Part shown: piece after piece, positions 33,394 through 41,331 of the stretch
Layout: each line of letters opens with the position of its first letter
Numbering within the stretch: the stretch's first letter is position 1
Origin: CALSMU01 sp965230225
Lineage (GTDB): Bacteria > Bacteroidota > Bacteroidia > Flavobacteriales_D > Parvicellaceae
Direction: 5' to 3'
Assembly (NCBI GenBank): GCA_965230225.1
Contig: CBDDKM010000010.1
Span: 682,001 to 746,000, forward strand
Length of the DNA: 64,000 nucleotides
Notes under the pieces: model-generated
Told to the model about the DNA's origin: nothing
What the model saw: the letters and a program-made list of their open reading frames with translations, nothing else
Database searches by the model: none
Translations under genes and position numbers: made by a program

Positions 33394-34674
33394 ATGGCTG
33401 TAGATGTACTATTAGGTCTTCAATGGGGAGACGAAGGAAAAGGAAAAATTGTTGATGTACTAACACCTAAATACGATATTATCGCTCGATTTCAGGGGGG
33501 ACCTAACGCTGGTCACACACTGGAATTTGAAGGAATAAAACATGTACTACACACCATTCCATCTGGAATTTTCCACAAAGGCGTGAAAAACGTTGTAGGA
33601 AATGGTGTTGTTATTGACCCAGTTATTCTAAAGGGAGAAATTGATCAATTAATAGAAATGGGAGTTAATGTTAAAGAACAACTCTTACTTTCTAAAAAAG
33701 CACACTTAATTCTTCCATCTCATAAATTACTGGACAAAGCTTCTGAACTTTCTAAAGGGAAGCAAAAAATTGGTTCTACACTTAAAGGAATTGGACCAAC
33801 TTACATGGACAAAACTGGTAGAAATGGATTGAGGGTAGGTGATATTTTCGAACCTGATTTCAAGGAAAAATACCAGACACTTGCCGATAAGCACAAGACC
33901 ATGCTATCTTTTTACGAAATGGAGTATGACTTAGAATCATTAGAAGGAGATTTTTTTGAAGGTATCAACACTATTCTTGGTTTAACTGCTATCGACAGTG
34001 AGCACTACTTAAACAATGCTATTAAAGAAGGAAAATCCATCTTAGCAGAAGGTGCTCAGGGAACAATGTTAGATATCGACTTTGGAACTTATCCATTTGT
34101 TACTTCATCTAACACCATAACTGCTGGTACTAGTACAGGATTAGGTATTGCACCAAATAAGATTGACAACATCATTGGAATCTTCAAAGCATACTGTACA
34201 AGAGTTGGTAGTGGACCATTCCCTACTGAAGAAGATAACGATACAGGTGAAAAAATCCGTCAGATCGGACACGAATTTGGAGCAACTACCGGACGTGAAA
34301 GAAGATGTGGTTGGATTGATTTACCAGCATTGAAATATGCCATTATGATCAACGGAGCTACTGAGCTTTCTATGATGAAAGGAGATGTACTAGACAGCTT
34401 CGATACCATTAAGGTATGTACTCACTATTTATACAAAGGGGAGAAAATAGATTATTTCCCATTCTCGATTAAAGATGGAGACCTTGAACCAGTATATGTA
34501 GAGAAAAAAGGTTGGAACACTGATTTAACTAAAATCACTACAGAGGATGAATTCCCTCAAGAACTGATAGAATACATCCAATACCTGGAAGGAGAACTGG
34601 AAGTTCCGATTTCTATTATTTCAGTCGGACCGGATCGTCAGCAAACCATTCAACGAAATAACGTATTAGCATAG
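33394..34674 (+). CDS. purA: Adenylosuccinate synthetase
   Basis: A 426-residue enzyme that joins IMP and aspartate using GTP in AMP synthesis. The GTP-binding loop QWGDEGKGKIVD opens the protein; FQGGPNAGHT, KGIGPTYMDKTGRNGLR and the C-terminal ATTGRERRCGWID are family signatures. Full length and intact. It is the last gene of the fur-STAS-purA unit and is followed by a clear intrinsic terminator. Confidence 0.96.
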   Translation: MAVDVLLGLQWGDEGKGKIVDVLTPKYDIIARFQGGPNAGHTLEFEGIKHVLHTIPSGIFHKGVKNVVGNGVVIDPVILKGEIDQLIEMGVNVKEQLLLSKKAHLILPSHKLLDKASELSKGKQKIGSTLKGIGPTYMDKTGRNGLRVGDIFEPDFKEKYQTLADKHKTMLSFYEMEYDLESLEGDFFEGINTILGLTAIDSEHYLNNAIKEGKSILAEGAQGTMLDIDFGTYPFVTSSNTITAGTSTGLGIAPNKIDNIIGIFKAYCTRVGSGPFPTEEDNDTGEKIRQIGHEFGATTGRERRCGWIDLPALKYAIMINGATELSMMKGDVLDSFDTIKVCTHYLYKGEKIDYFPFSIKDGDLEPVYVEKKGWNTDLTKITTEDEFPQELIEYIQYLEGELEVPISIISVGPDRQQTIQRNNVLA

Positions 34675-34694
34675 TTCTATACTACAATAAAAAG

Positions 34695-34727
34695 AAACAT
34701 CCGAAGTTATAGCTTCGGATGTTTTGT
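34695..34727 (+). terminator. Intrinsic terminator after purA
   Basis: A perfect 12-bp stem: AAACATCCGAAG (34695-34706) and its complement (34713-34724) around a six-base loop, ending in a T-rich stretch. Strong candidate. Confidence 0.88.
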
Positions 34728-34742
34728 TTATAGATAGTTTGT

Positions 34743-34750
34743 TAGATTTG
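34743..34750 (+). promoter_or_regulatory. -7 promoter element of the OstA-like gene
   Basis: TAGATTTG followed by CAAAG, 23 bases before the GTG start at 34774; fits TAnnTTTG. Confidence 0.55.
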
Positions 34751-34773
34751 CAAAGCGCCCAGGCACTATACTT

Positions 34774-36276
34774 GTGAGCTATAAATCGTTATACATATTA
34801 CTTTTAATAGGACTCTTACCTTTAAAGTTCCTTGCTCAGGACGACTTGTTAGAAATTATTAGTGCTAAAAGAATGTATGGCGACCCTAGTGTTCCCGGAG
34901 CACATATTCTTGATGGTGACGCTACATTTGGACACAATGGAGCCATCATGAACTGCGATAAAGCCATTATCTATCCGGATAGTAACACTTGTCATGCTTT
35001 TGGGCACATTAGAGTAAACCAGGGAGATACCATTACGATTACCGGGGACTCTATGTTCTATTACGGAAATGAGAAAGTAGCAAAACTCAGAGGAAACATT
35101 TTCTTAAAAGAAAAAGAACTCAGCTTATCCACCACTACCCTTAATTACAACATGAATACGGGGATAGGTAATTATACTACCGGGGGTAAGATAGTCAGTA
35201 ACAAAAATAACAACACTCTAACCAGTAAAATTGGAACCTACAATAGCAAAACTAAAACCCTTTTTTTTAAGGATAGTGTTCGACTAAAAAATCCGGAGTA
35301 CACAGTATTCTCAGACACCATGGTTTACAACACCGAATCTGAGATTAGTTACTTCCATGGCCCAACAGAAATCATATCCAAGGAGAATAAAATCTATTGT
35401 GAACATGGTTGGTTTGACACTAAATCGGAAGTTTCTTCCTTTTGGCAAAATGCCTATCTGGAAACCTCAGAACAGAAACTCCAGGGGGATAGTATATACT
35501 ACGATAGAAACATAGGATTAGGGCAGGTATATGGGAATGTTGAAATGAATGATACCGTAAATGACGTTGTTGTTAACGGAGATTATGCAGCCCACCATGA
35601 GCAACTGGATTCGTCGATAGTAACCGGACATACCCTACTTACCCAAATTTACGAAGATGACACCCTTTACATGCATGCAGATACATTAATTATTCTAAAT
35701 GATTCCATACAGCAACAATCGTTTAGAGGTTATTATGGAGTACTTCTATTCAAAAGTGATTTACAAGCAAGCTGCGACTCTATTAGCTATAGTGAAAAGG
35801 ATTCTATTATGAGATTGTATCATGACCCTGTAATTTGGTCGGAAGAGAATCAATTGACCGGTGATTTAATCGAATTAAAAACGAAGGATGGAGACATAGA
35901 TGAGTTGTTAATTACCAATAACTCGATGATTGTATCTGAAGTGGACTCCAGTGGGTACAATCAAATAAAAGGCAAGGACATTACCGGGTATTTTACCGAC
36001 AACAAGTTAACCAAGGTAGATGTTAAGGGAAATGGAGAAACCATTTATTTACTTGGAAAAGAAAACAAGCCGGTAACTGATTTCAATCGATCTATCTGTT
36101 CGGACATTACCATTCTACTAAAGAATAACGAGATAGACAAGATCACTTTTTTAAATACCCCTTCTGCCTATATGAAAGCCCTGGTTAATGTTCCTATAGA
36201 AGACCAGCGCTTACAAAACTTTAGGTGGTTAATTGAACGTAGACCTCTCTCTTTGGAAGATTTATTGAAAGAGTAA
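34774..36276 (+). CDS. OstA/LptA-like periplasmic LPS-transport protein
   Basis: A 500-residue protein starting at GTG with a signal peptide (SLYILLLIGLLPLKFLAQ). It is built of repeated OstA-type beta-jellyroll strands, for example DATFGHNGAIMNCDKAIIY, AFGHIRVNQGDTITITGDS and KLRGNIFLKEKELSL. This is the Bacteroidota 'OstA-like' form, longer than enterobacterial LptA (~185 residues), and probably forms part of the LPS bridge across the periplasm. A second LPS-assembly protein of the LptD kind is at 41332-43950. It ends facing a convergent gene with a palindromic terminator between them. Confidence 0.85.
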   Translation: MSYKSLYILLLIGLLPLKFLAQDDLLEIISAKRMYGDPSVPGAHILDGDATFGHNGAIMNCDKAIIYPDSNTCHAFGHIRVNQGDTITITGDSMFYYGNEKVAKLRGNIFLKEKELSLSTTTLNYNMNTGIGNYTTGGKIVSNKNNNTLTSKIGTYNSKTKTLFFKDSVRLKNPEYTVFSDTMVYNTESEISYFHGPTEIISKENKIYCEHGWFDTKSEVSSFWQNAYLETSEQKLQGDSIYYDRNIGLGQVYGNVEMNDTVNDVVVNGDYAAHHEQLDSSIVTGHTLLTQIYEDDTLYMHADTLIILNDSIQQQSFRGYYGVLLFKSDLQASCDSISYSEKDSIMRLYHDPVIWSEENQLTGDLIELKTKDGDIDELLITNNSMIVSEVDSSGYNQIKGKDITGYFTDNKLTKVDVKGNGETIYLLGKENKPVTDFNRSICSDITILLKNNEIDKITFLNTPSAYMKALVNVPIEDQRLQNFRWLIERRPLSLEDLLKE

Positions 36277-36308
36277 AAAAAAATCCATTTGTAATTACAA
36301 ATGGATTT
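36275..36308. terminator. Palindromic bidirectional terminator
   Basis: A perfect 28-bp palindrome at 36281-36308 (12-bp arms, AATT centre) lies between the convergent OstA-like gene and the small minus-strand gene. The run of A before it (36275-36283 on the plus strand) becomes a T tract for the minus strand, so it suits leftward transcripts best. Confidence 0.8.
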
Positions 36309-36331
36309 AGTACTATTCCTAAAATATATCC

Positions 36332-36814
36332 CTAGATAAACCTACTGTGCCAACTATCCTTTACAGGGATTTCCCATTCCGATAAGTATTTTTCCTTAAC
36401 GTCCACAAGGTTGTTAAACACAATTGTATTTTCATTTATTTCTCCAGATTCCACAAGTTTGGGAAACTCGTTGAAATGCACCGTTTTAATTTCCTCACCA
36501 ACTTTATACGCCACTTGCATTCTATCTGCCAAAGTAAGATTTAAAATCTCCTCGAATTCCTTGGCCATTTTCATCTGAGCACTTTGTGCTCTTCCACACA
36601 TACTCTCTTCTCCGCTATACGCCGAAAACACCAAAAATCTATTATAGACCACATCCAATGATCCTTTAACAGGAATATTATGGCTCTCCCATTGATTCAA
36701 AAAGAAATCTCCTACTTCCTTGATTTGTTCCAGGTCTGAAGAATTAAACTCTCTACTAGCCTGATATACCCAAACCTTAGCATCATTTGGTTGTTCCGTT
36801 AATTCTACTTTCAT
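36332..36814 (-). CDS. Conserved hypothetical protein, 160 residues
   Basis: A 160-residue soluble protein with no signal peptide and no motif that I can tie to an activity. Similar-sized proteins in Flavobacteria are sometimes labelled 'ABC transporter ATPase', but no Walker A is present here, so I do not use that name. Noted segments: VWVYQASREFNSSDLEQI, a single cysteine in EESMCGRAQSAQMKM, and a C-terminal WEIPVKDSWHSRFI. It starts eight bases after the CCG-domain Fe-S gene and may be co-transcribed with it. Confidence 0.75.
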   Translation of the reverse strand: MKVELTEQPNDAKVWVYQASREFNSSDLEQIKEVGDFFLNQWESHNIPVKGSLDVVYNRFLVFSAYSGEESMCGRAQSAQMKMAKEFEEILNLTLADRMQVAYKVGEEIKTVHFNEFPKLVESGEINENTIVFNNLVDVKEKYLSEWEIPVKDSWHSRFI

Positions 36815-36822
36815 GACTTCAA

Positions 36823-37614
36823 TTATAAATCAGAAGCGTTAGCAATCATTTCGGCGATGTCCAGTACTTCAATTTCTTCTTCTTTATTAAAGTGCTTTAC
36901 TCCATCCGTCATCATGGTATTACAGAATGGACATCCTGTAGCAACAACATTAGCTTTACACGCTAAAACATCTTCAGTTCTTTCTACGTTTACCTCTTTA
37001 TCTCCCTTCTCTGCCTCTTTAAACATTTGCGCCCCTCCGGCACCACAACAAAGACCGTTGGATTTAGATCTTTTCATCTCCACCAACTCAGCATCCAGTT
37101 TAGCAAGAACATCCCTTGGTGCTTCATAAACATCATTCGCGCGCCCTAAATAACAAGGATCGTGGAAGGTGATCTTTTTCCCCTTAAAAGCTCCCCCTTT
37201 AACAGATAACTTTCCTTCTCTGATTAACCCATTGATTAACTGAGTGTGATGAATTACCTCATACTTACCTCCCAATTCAGGGTACTCATTCTTCAAGGTA
37301 TTAAAACAATGAGGACAAGCAGTTACTATCTTCTTAATCTCATAACCATTTAGTACCTGAATATTCTGCATAGCAGACATCATAAAGGCAAACTCATTCC
37401 CCGCTCTTTTAGCCGGGTCCCCTGTACAAGATTCTTCTGTTCCCAAAACAGCAAATTTCACATTGCATTCATGTAAAATCTTTACCACAGCTTTGGTTAT
37501 TTTCTTTGCTCTATCGTCAAAACTTCCAGCGCATCCTACCCAAAATAATATTTCAGGAACTTCTCCCGCTGCTACCATTTCAGCTACTGTAGGTACTTTT
37601 ATTTTTTCACTCAT
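36823..37614 (-). CDS. CCG-domain (HdrB/LutA-like) heterodisulfide reductase-type Fe-S protein
   Basis: A 263-residue protein with two cysteine-rich CCG-type domains: ACPHCFNTLKNEYP in the first half, then CCGAGGAQMF and GCPFCNTMM in the second, with WVGCAGSFDDRAKK near the start. These coordinate Fe-S clusters in HdrB, GlpC and LutA. It is encoded 41 bases downstream of the membrane ferredoxin partner, so the two probably form a membrane-bound electron-transfer complex feeding the quinone pool. The electron donor is unknown. Confidence 0.88.
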   Translation of the reverse strand: MSEKIKVPTVAEMVAAGEVPEILFWVGCAGSFDDRAKKITKAVVKILHECNVKFAVLGTEESCTGDPAKRAGNEFAFMMSAMQNIQVLNGYEIKKIVTACPHCFNTLKNEYPELGGKYEVIHHTQLINGLIREGKLSVKGGAFKGKKITFHDPCYLGRANDVYEAPRDVLAKLDAELVEMKRSKSNGLCCGAGGAQMFKEAEKGDKEVNVERTEDVLACKANVVATGCPFCNTMMTDGVKHFNKEEEIEVLDIAEMIANASDL

Positions 37615-37655
37615 CTTTTCAGAATTTCTTTAAACAATAATGGGTAATCTAATTA

Positions 37656-38969
37656 TTAATCTTCTTCTGCCCATTTCAGTCTATCCATAGGAGAGAACTG
37701 CCATGGAGCACCATTATTTTCAATATTGGTTAGCATGGTTGCCAATTCGGAAGGCACTTTCGATTCTTCCATTACTAAATATCTTCTTAAATCAACAATC
37801 ACACTTAGAGGGTCATTATTTACAGGACACTCCATAACACAAGCGTTACAACTTGTACATGCCCAAACTTCTTCTTCTGTAATATAATCACCTAGTAAAG
37901 ACTTTCCATCATCTGCTCCTTCTCCGTTCTTCTTAATGTTGGCAGAAACCTCTTCTAATCGGTCTCTTACATCCATCATAATCTTACGAGGAGAAAGCTT
38001 TTTACCAGTTTGGTTGGCTGGACATGCATCAGAACATCTACCACACTCAGTACAAGTGTATCCATCCATCAATTGTTTCCAGGTAAGGTCGGTAACATCT
38101 TTCGCTCCAAATCTTTCCGGCTCTCCTTGTGGCTCCGGTGGAGCAGCATAAGGATCTGCATTTGGATCGAACATCATTTCCACTTCTTTCTTCACCGACT
38201 CCATGTTGGTAAACTGCCCTTTCTTCTTCAAGTTTGAATAGAAAGTATTTGGGAAAGCCAGTAGAATATGGAAGTGCTTAGAATATGGTAAATAATTAAG
38301 GAAGGCAAAGATTCCTACAATGTGAAACCACCACATTGCTCTTTCTAACAGAATTAGTCCATCTGTAGACATACCATCTAGCATAGGCACTAACATAGAA
38401 CTGATTGGGAATGCACCTCCTTCGTGATAAATATGCCTTGACTGTAAGATAGAGTCTGAAGCATTCATGATTAAGAATGCCGACATTAACAATACCTCTG
38501 TAATCAAAATAATGTTAGCATCCTGAAACGCCCATCCTTTCATTTCCGGTTTATGGAAACGTTTCGTTTTTAATACATTTCTTCTGATAAAGAAGATGAT
38601 ACAAGAAAGCCAAACCAATAAAGCTAACACTTCAAAAGCTGCAATTAATGCATCATAAAGTCCACCTCCTGCATCAGCAAAAATTCTATGATTATTGGTA
38701 ATTCCATCTATAACTATTTCCAGAACCTCAATATTGATAATCACAAACCCAACGTAAACCAAAATGTGAAGAAACCCGGCAATTGGTTTTCTAGTCATTT
38801 TACCCTGCCCAAGTGCTACTCGAATCATGGTTTTCCAACGCTCTGATTTATTATCTGTTCTGTCCAGATCTTTACCGAGTTTAATGTTGTTGCTAATTCG
38901 CTTAACATTCATTGCAAAATATCCAGTTCCTGCAATCAACAGCACGATAAAAACAATACTTGAAATCAT
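37656..38969 (-). CDS. Membrane-anchored 4Fe-4S ferredoxin (HdrC/HdrE-like)
   Basis: A 437-residue protein. Its N-terminal ~250 residues hold about five membrane helices, with histidines suited to haem (for example near IAGFLHILVYVGF). Its C-terminal part has two 4Fe-4S motifs, CTECGRCSDACPANQ and CTSCNACVMECPVN. This NarI-like plus ferredoxin layout is seen in Hdr/Qmo-type and glycolate/lactate oxidase complexes. It is translated before the CCG-domain protein and very likely pairs with it, passing electrons to quinone at the inner membrane. Confidence 0.87.
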   Translation of the reverse strand: MISSIVFIVLLIAGTGYFAMNVKRISNNIKLGKDLDRTDNKSERWKTMIRVALGQGKMTRKPIAGFLHILVYVGFVIINIEVLEIVIDGITNNHRIFADAGGGLYDALIAAFEVLALLVWLSCIIFFIRRNVLKTKRFHKPEMKGWAFQDANIILITEVLLMSAFLIMNASDSILQSRHIYHEGGAFPISSMLVPMLDGMSTDGLILLERAMWWFHIVGIFAFLNYLPYSKHFHILLAFPNTFYSNLKKKGQFTNMESVKKEVEMMFDPNADPYAAPPEPQGEPERFGAKDVTDLTWKQLMDGYTCTECGRCSDACPANQTGKKLSPRKIMMDVRDRLEEVSANIKKNGEGADDGKSLLGDYITEEEVWACTSCNACVMECPVNNDPLSVIVDLRRYLVMEESKVPSELATMLTNIENNGAPWQFSPMDRLKWAEED

Positions 38970-38987
38970 ATAGTTATAGTTATAAAA

Positions 38988-39025
38988 ATATAAAGGGCAA
39001 ATGTAACAAACATTGCCCTTTATAT
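38988..39025 (-). terminator. Terminator hairpin overlapping the ferredoxin-gene promoter
   Basis: A 13-bp arm ATATAAAGGGCAA (38988-39000) pairs with 39013-39025 across a 12-base loop. On the minus strand it follows the MCE gene stop and is trailed by a T-rich stretch. A TACATTTG promoter element sits inside it. Confidence 0.7.
38998..39005 (-). promoter_or_regulatory. -7 promoter element of the Fe-S operon
   Basis: Minus-strand TACATTTG followed by CCC, 28 bases before the ferredoxin gene ATG. It overlaps the loop and one arm of the terminator of the preceding gene. Confidence 0.5.
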
Positions 39026-39050
39026 AGTCCTTTTATCATCAAAATTTCGA

Positions 39051-40097
39051 TTACTTATCCATCCTGTCTCTCAGGGTATCTTTCACCCACTTCTTCAGTA
39101 TCTTCTCGTCTTTCGAACTCATATTAAGTCCTTTGTCTTTACTTCCAAATACGGCAAACTGAAGATATCTGTTAGGATGCTCCTGAATATTCTCCACCAG
39201 TCGCTGTGCTTCCTCCACCATCAGGTTCATATTATCATACAAAGCAGAATCTTGCATTAGCATGGTTAGTGTTCCGTCTCCGTTCTGTACCTCATCCAAA
39301 ATAATCGACACTTGATCTAATGCTGTTTGAGCCTTTCCAATAGTTCCTGACAAATCTAAACTATCGATTGAAGAAGTAATAGAAGAAACATTCTGAATAG
39401 TCTTGGTAATTTCAGAATTACTTTCCTTCAGGTTATTAGTAATAGAAGCCATATTATCCAGCATAGCCATAATTTTATGTCTACTACCAGAGAAGCTTGC
39501 AATCATGGAATCCAGATTAACTGAAACCTTTTCAAAGTTTAGAATTGCACGTCTAATTCCTTCAAAACTTTCGTCCATGTTATCTGTATTTCTACTAAAC
39601 AAGGTAGAAATTACATTAATGGCAGTATCTGCTGTTCCTAACAGTTCTTTTACTTTAGTTTCTAGCGTTCCCAAACGTTTATCTACCAGTGTATTCAAAT
39701 CCTCCTGAATTTCACACCTTAATGTATCTCCATTCTTATGATAAGAAGTAGTATCGTAAAAAGACATGTTAATGTATGCCCCACTTAATAGATCGGACGA
39801 CAAGGTTGCCGTTGAATTCATTGGAATTTTCAAGTCTAGTTCAGTCATGTCAAATGAAACCAAAATATCATCTGGCTTTCCTGGGTAAAGTTTAACCTCT
39901 GTAACTACTCCAATCTGAACTCCATTTAGCAATACGTTACTTCCGGTAGAAAGACCTTCTGACCTCGGAAACACAGCATAATAGCTATCCGTCTCCTTCC
40001 AAAGCTCCTGCCCTTTCAGATAGAAAAAACCAAGTATAAGCCCAACTATTCCGACTGATGCAACAATACCAACAATAAACTCTTTTCTAATTTTCAT
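39051..40097 (-). CDS. MCE/MlaD-family lipid transport protein
   Basis: A 348-residue protein with one N-terminal membrane anchor (FIVGIVASVGIVGLILGFFYL) followed by an MCE domain (YYAVFPRSEGLSTGSNVLLNGVQIGVV) and a long helical region with many Ser/Thr. MlaD-like proteins form rings at the inner membrane for phospholipid transport to or from the outer membrane. No ATPase or permease of the Mla system is adjacent. It is encoded 24 bases after the amidase gene, on the same strand. Confidence 0.88.
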   Translation of the reverse strand: MKIRKEFIVGIVASVGIVGLILGFFYLKGQELWKETDSYYAVFPRSEGLSTGSNVLLNGVQIGVVTEVKLYPGKPDDILVSFDMTELDLKIPMNSTATLSSDLLSGAYINMSFYDTTSYHKNGDTLRCEIQEDLNTLVDKRLGTLETKVKELLGTADTAINVISTLFSRNTDNMDESFEGIRRAILNFEKVSVNLDSMIASFSGSRHKIMAMLDNMASITNNLKESNSEITKTIQNVSSITSSIDSLDLSGTIGKAQTALDQVSIILDEVQNGDGTLTMLMQDSALYDNMNLMVEEAQRLVENIQEHPNRYLQFAVFGSKDKGLNMSSKDEKILKKWVKDTLRDRMDK

Positions 40098-40121
40098 ATT
40101 TTATGGTTGTCCTCTAGAGGA

Positions 40122-41315
40122 CTAATGGTTCAATTTATTAATAGCTTCCTGCACTCCTATCCGTTCTCCATTTTCGAACGCAATTACGAAAGCTGTTTCG
40201 TATCCTTCTTCTCTCACTTTATCCTGCCTCTCTTTTGCCTGCTTCAAGTTAGAGTATTTCCCTACAGTGTATTTATAAACACTGCCGCTAAGATAAGAAT
40301 CTACATCTTTTAAACCCTTAAAATTAGCTGGAATCGTTTCCATTTTAACAGATGAAGAGGCTATCTGAACTTTAAAAACAATCCCCTTTTCGTTAGGTTT
40401 CTCTTCCTCTTTCACCTCTTTTATTTCCTTTGGCTGCTCTTCTTTAGGTTGCTCTTTCACTTCGCTAGAATGGGTTGAAGAGCTCCCTCCATCACCAATA
40501 GATTCATCTACCTTTTCTATTTGTTTTTTGTACTGAGAAAATGCATCATACATTTCCTTAGCCAGCTTTTCCTGTCCACTTTCACTAGCCAAAAATTGTT
40601 CTTCCGGTTTATTGGATAAAAACCCCAACTCCACCAATACAGAAGGCATTGTAGTCTTATACAGCACCAAAAACCCTGCTTGTCTTACCCCTCTGTTCTT
40701 CCTTTTTAAATCTCCAACGGCATTTTTCTGAAACAAATCTGCTAATGCTAAGCTTTGCTCTAAGAAAGCATTTTGTCTCATAGATAATGCGATATAAGCA
40801 TCAGGGTCATTAGGATCGAAGCTCTCGTATTTTTGCTCGTGCCCCTCTTCCATTAAAATGGATGAGTTTTCGAACTTCGCCACTTCCAACGCCGCTGCCG
40901 ATTTATGCAACCCCAACACCCATGATTCAAATCCATGTGCATTTATATTTCCTGCAGCGTTTGCATGAATTGAAATAAACAAATCTGCCTTATTTCTGTT
41001 CGCAATTTTCGCTCTTTCATTCAGCCCTATAAATACATCAGTAGATCTGGTGTAGATGACGTTAACATCCGGATAGTTTTTCTTAATCATATCCCCTAAC
41101 AACAGGGTAACATTCAGAACTACATCCTTTTCTCTAATTTTACTAGGACCAACTGCACCAGGATCTTTACCACCATGCCCAGCATCGATAACCACGGTTT
41201 TTACCCCCAAACTACTCTGACTAACCGCAGAATTTGAAAACAGTAAGGCACCGCAGGCAAGAAACAGTAAAAAATTACGTTTCTTCGCATAGATATTTGA
41301 AATTAAGGTCAACAT
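40122..41315 (-). CDS. N-acetylmuramoyl-L-alanine amidase with SPOR domain
   Basis: A 397-residue exported enzyme: signal peptide (NFLLFLACGALLFSNSAVSQ), Amidase_3 domain with the zinc motif VVIDAGHGGKDPGAVG and ISIHANAAG, catalytic Glu in VLVELGFLSN, a Glu/Lys-rich linker, and a C-terminal SPOR domain (FKVQIASSS; YTVGKYSNLKQAKERQ) that binds denuded peptidoglycan. It cleaves the stem peptide from MurNAc during wall turnover and division. It is divergent from the LptD-like gene with only 16 bases between starts. Confidence 0.92.
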   Translation of the reverse strand: MLTLISNIYAKKRNFLLFLACGALLFSNSAVSQSSLGVKTVVIDAGHGGKDPGAVGPSKIREKDVVLNVTLLLGDMIKKNYPDVNVIYTRSTDVFIGLNERAKIANRNKADLFISIHANAAGNINAHGFESWVLGLHKSAAALEVAKFENSSILMEEGHEQKYESFDPNDPDAYIALSMRQNAFLEQSLALADLFQKNAVGDLKRKNRGVRQAGFLVLYKTTMPSVLVELGFLSNKPEEQFLASESGQEKLAKEMYDAFSQYKKQIEKVDESIGDGGSSSTHSSEVKEQPKEEQPKEIKEVKEEEKPNEKGIVFKVQIASSSVKMETIPANFKGLKDVDSYLSGSVYKYTVGKYSNLKQAKERQDKVREEGYETAFVIAFENGERIGVQEAINKLNH

Positions 41316-41331
41316 TTAATTATCATTTGAT

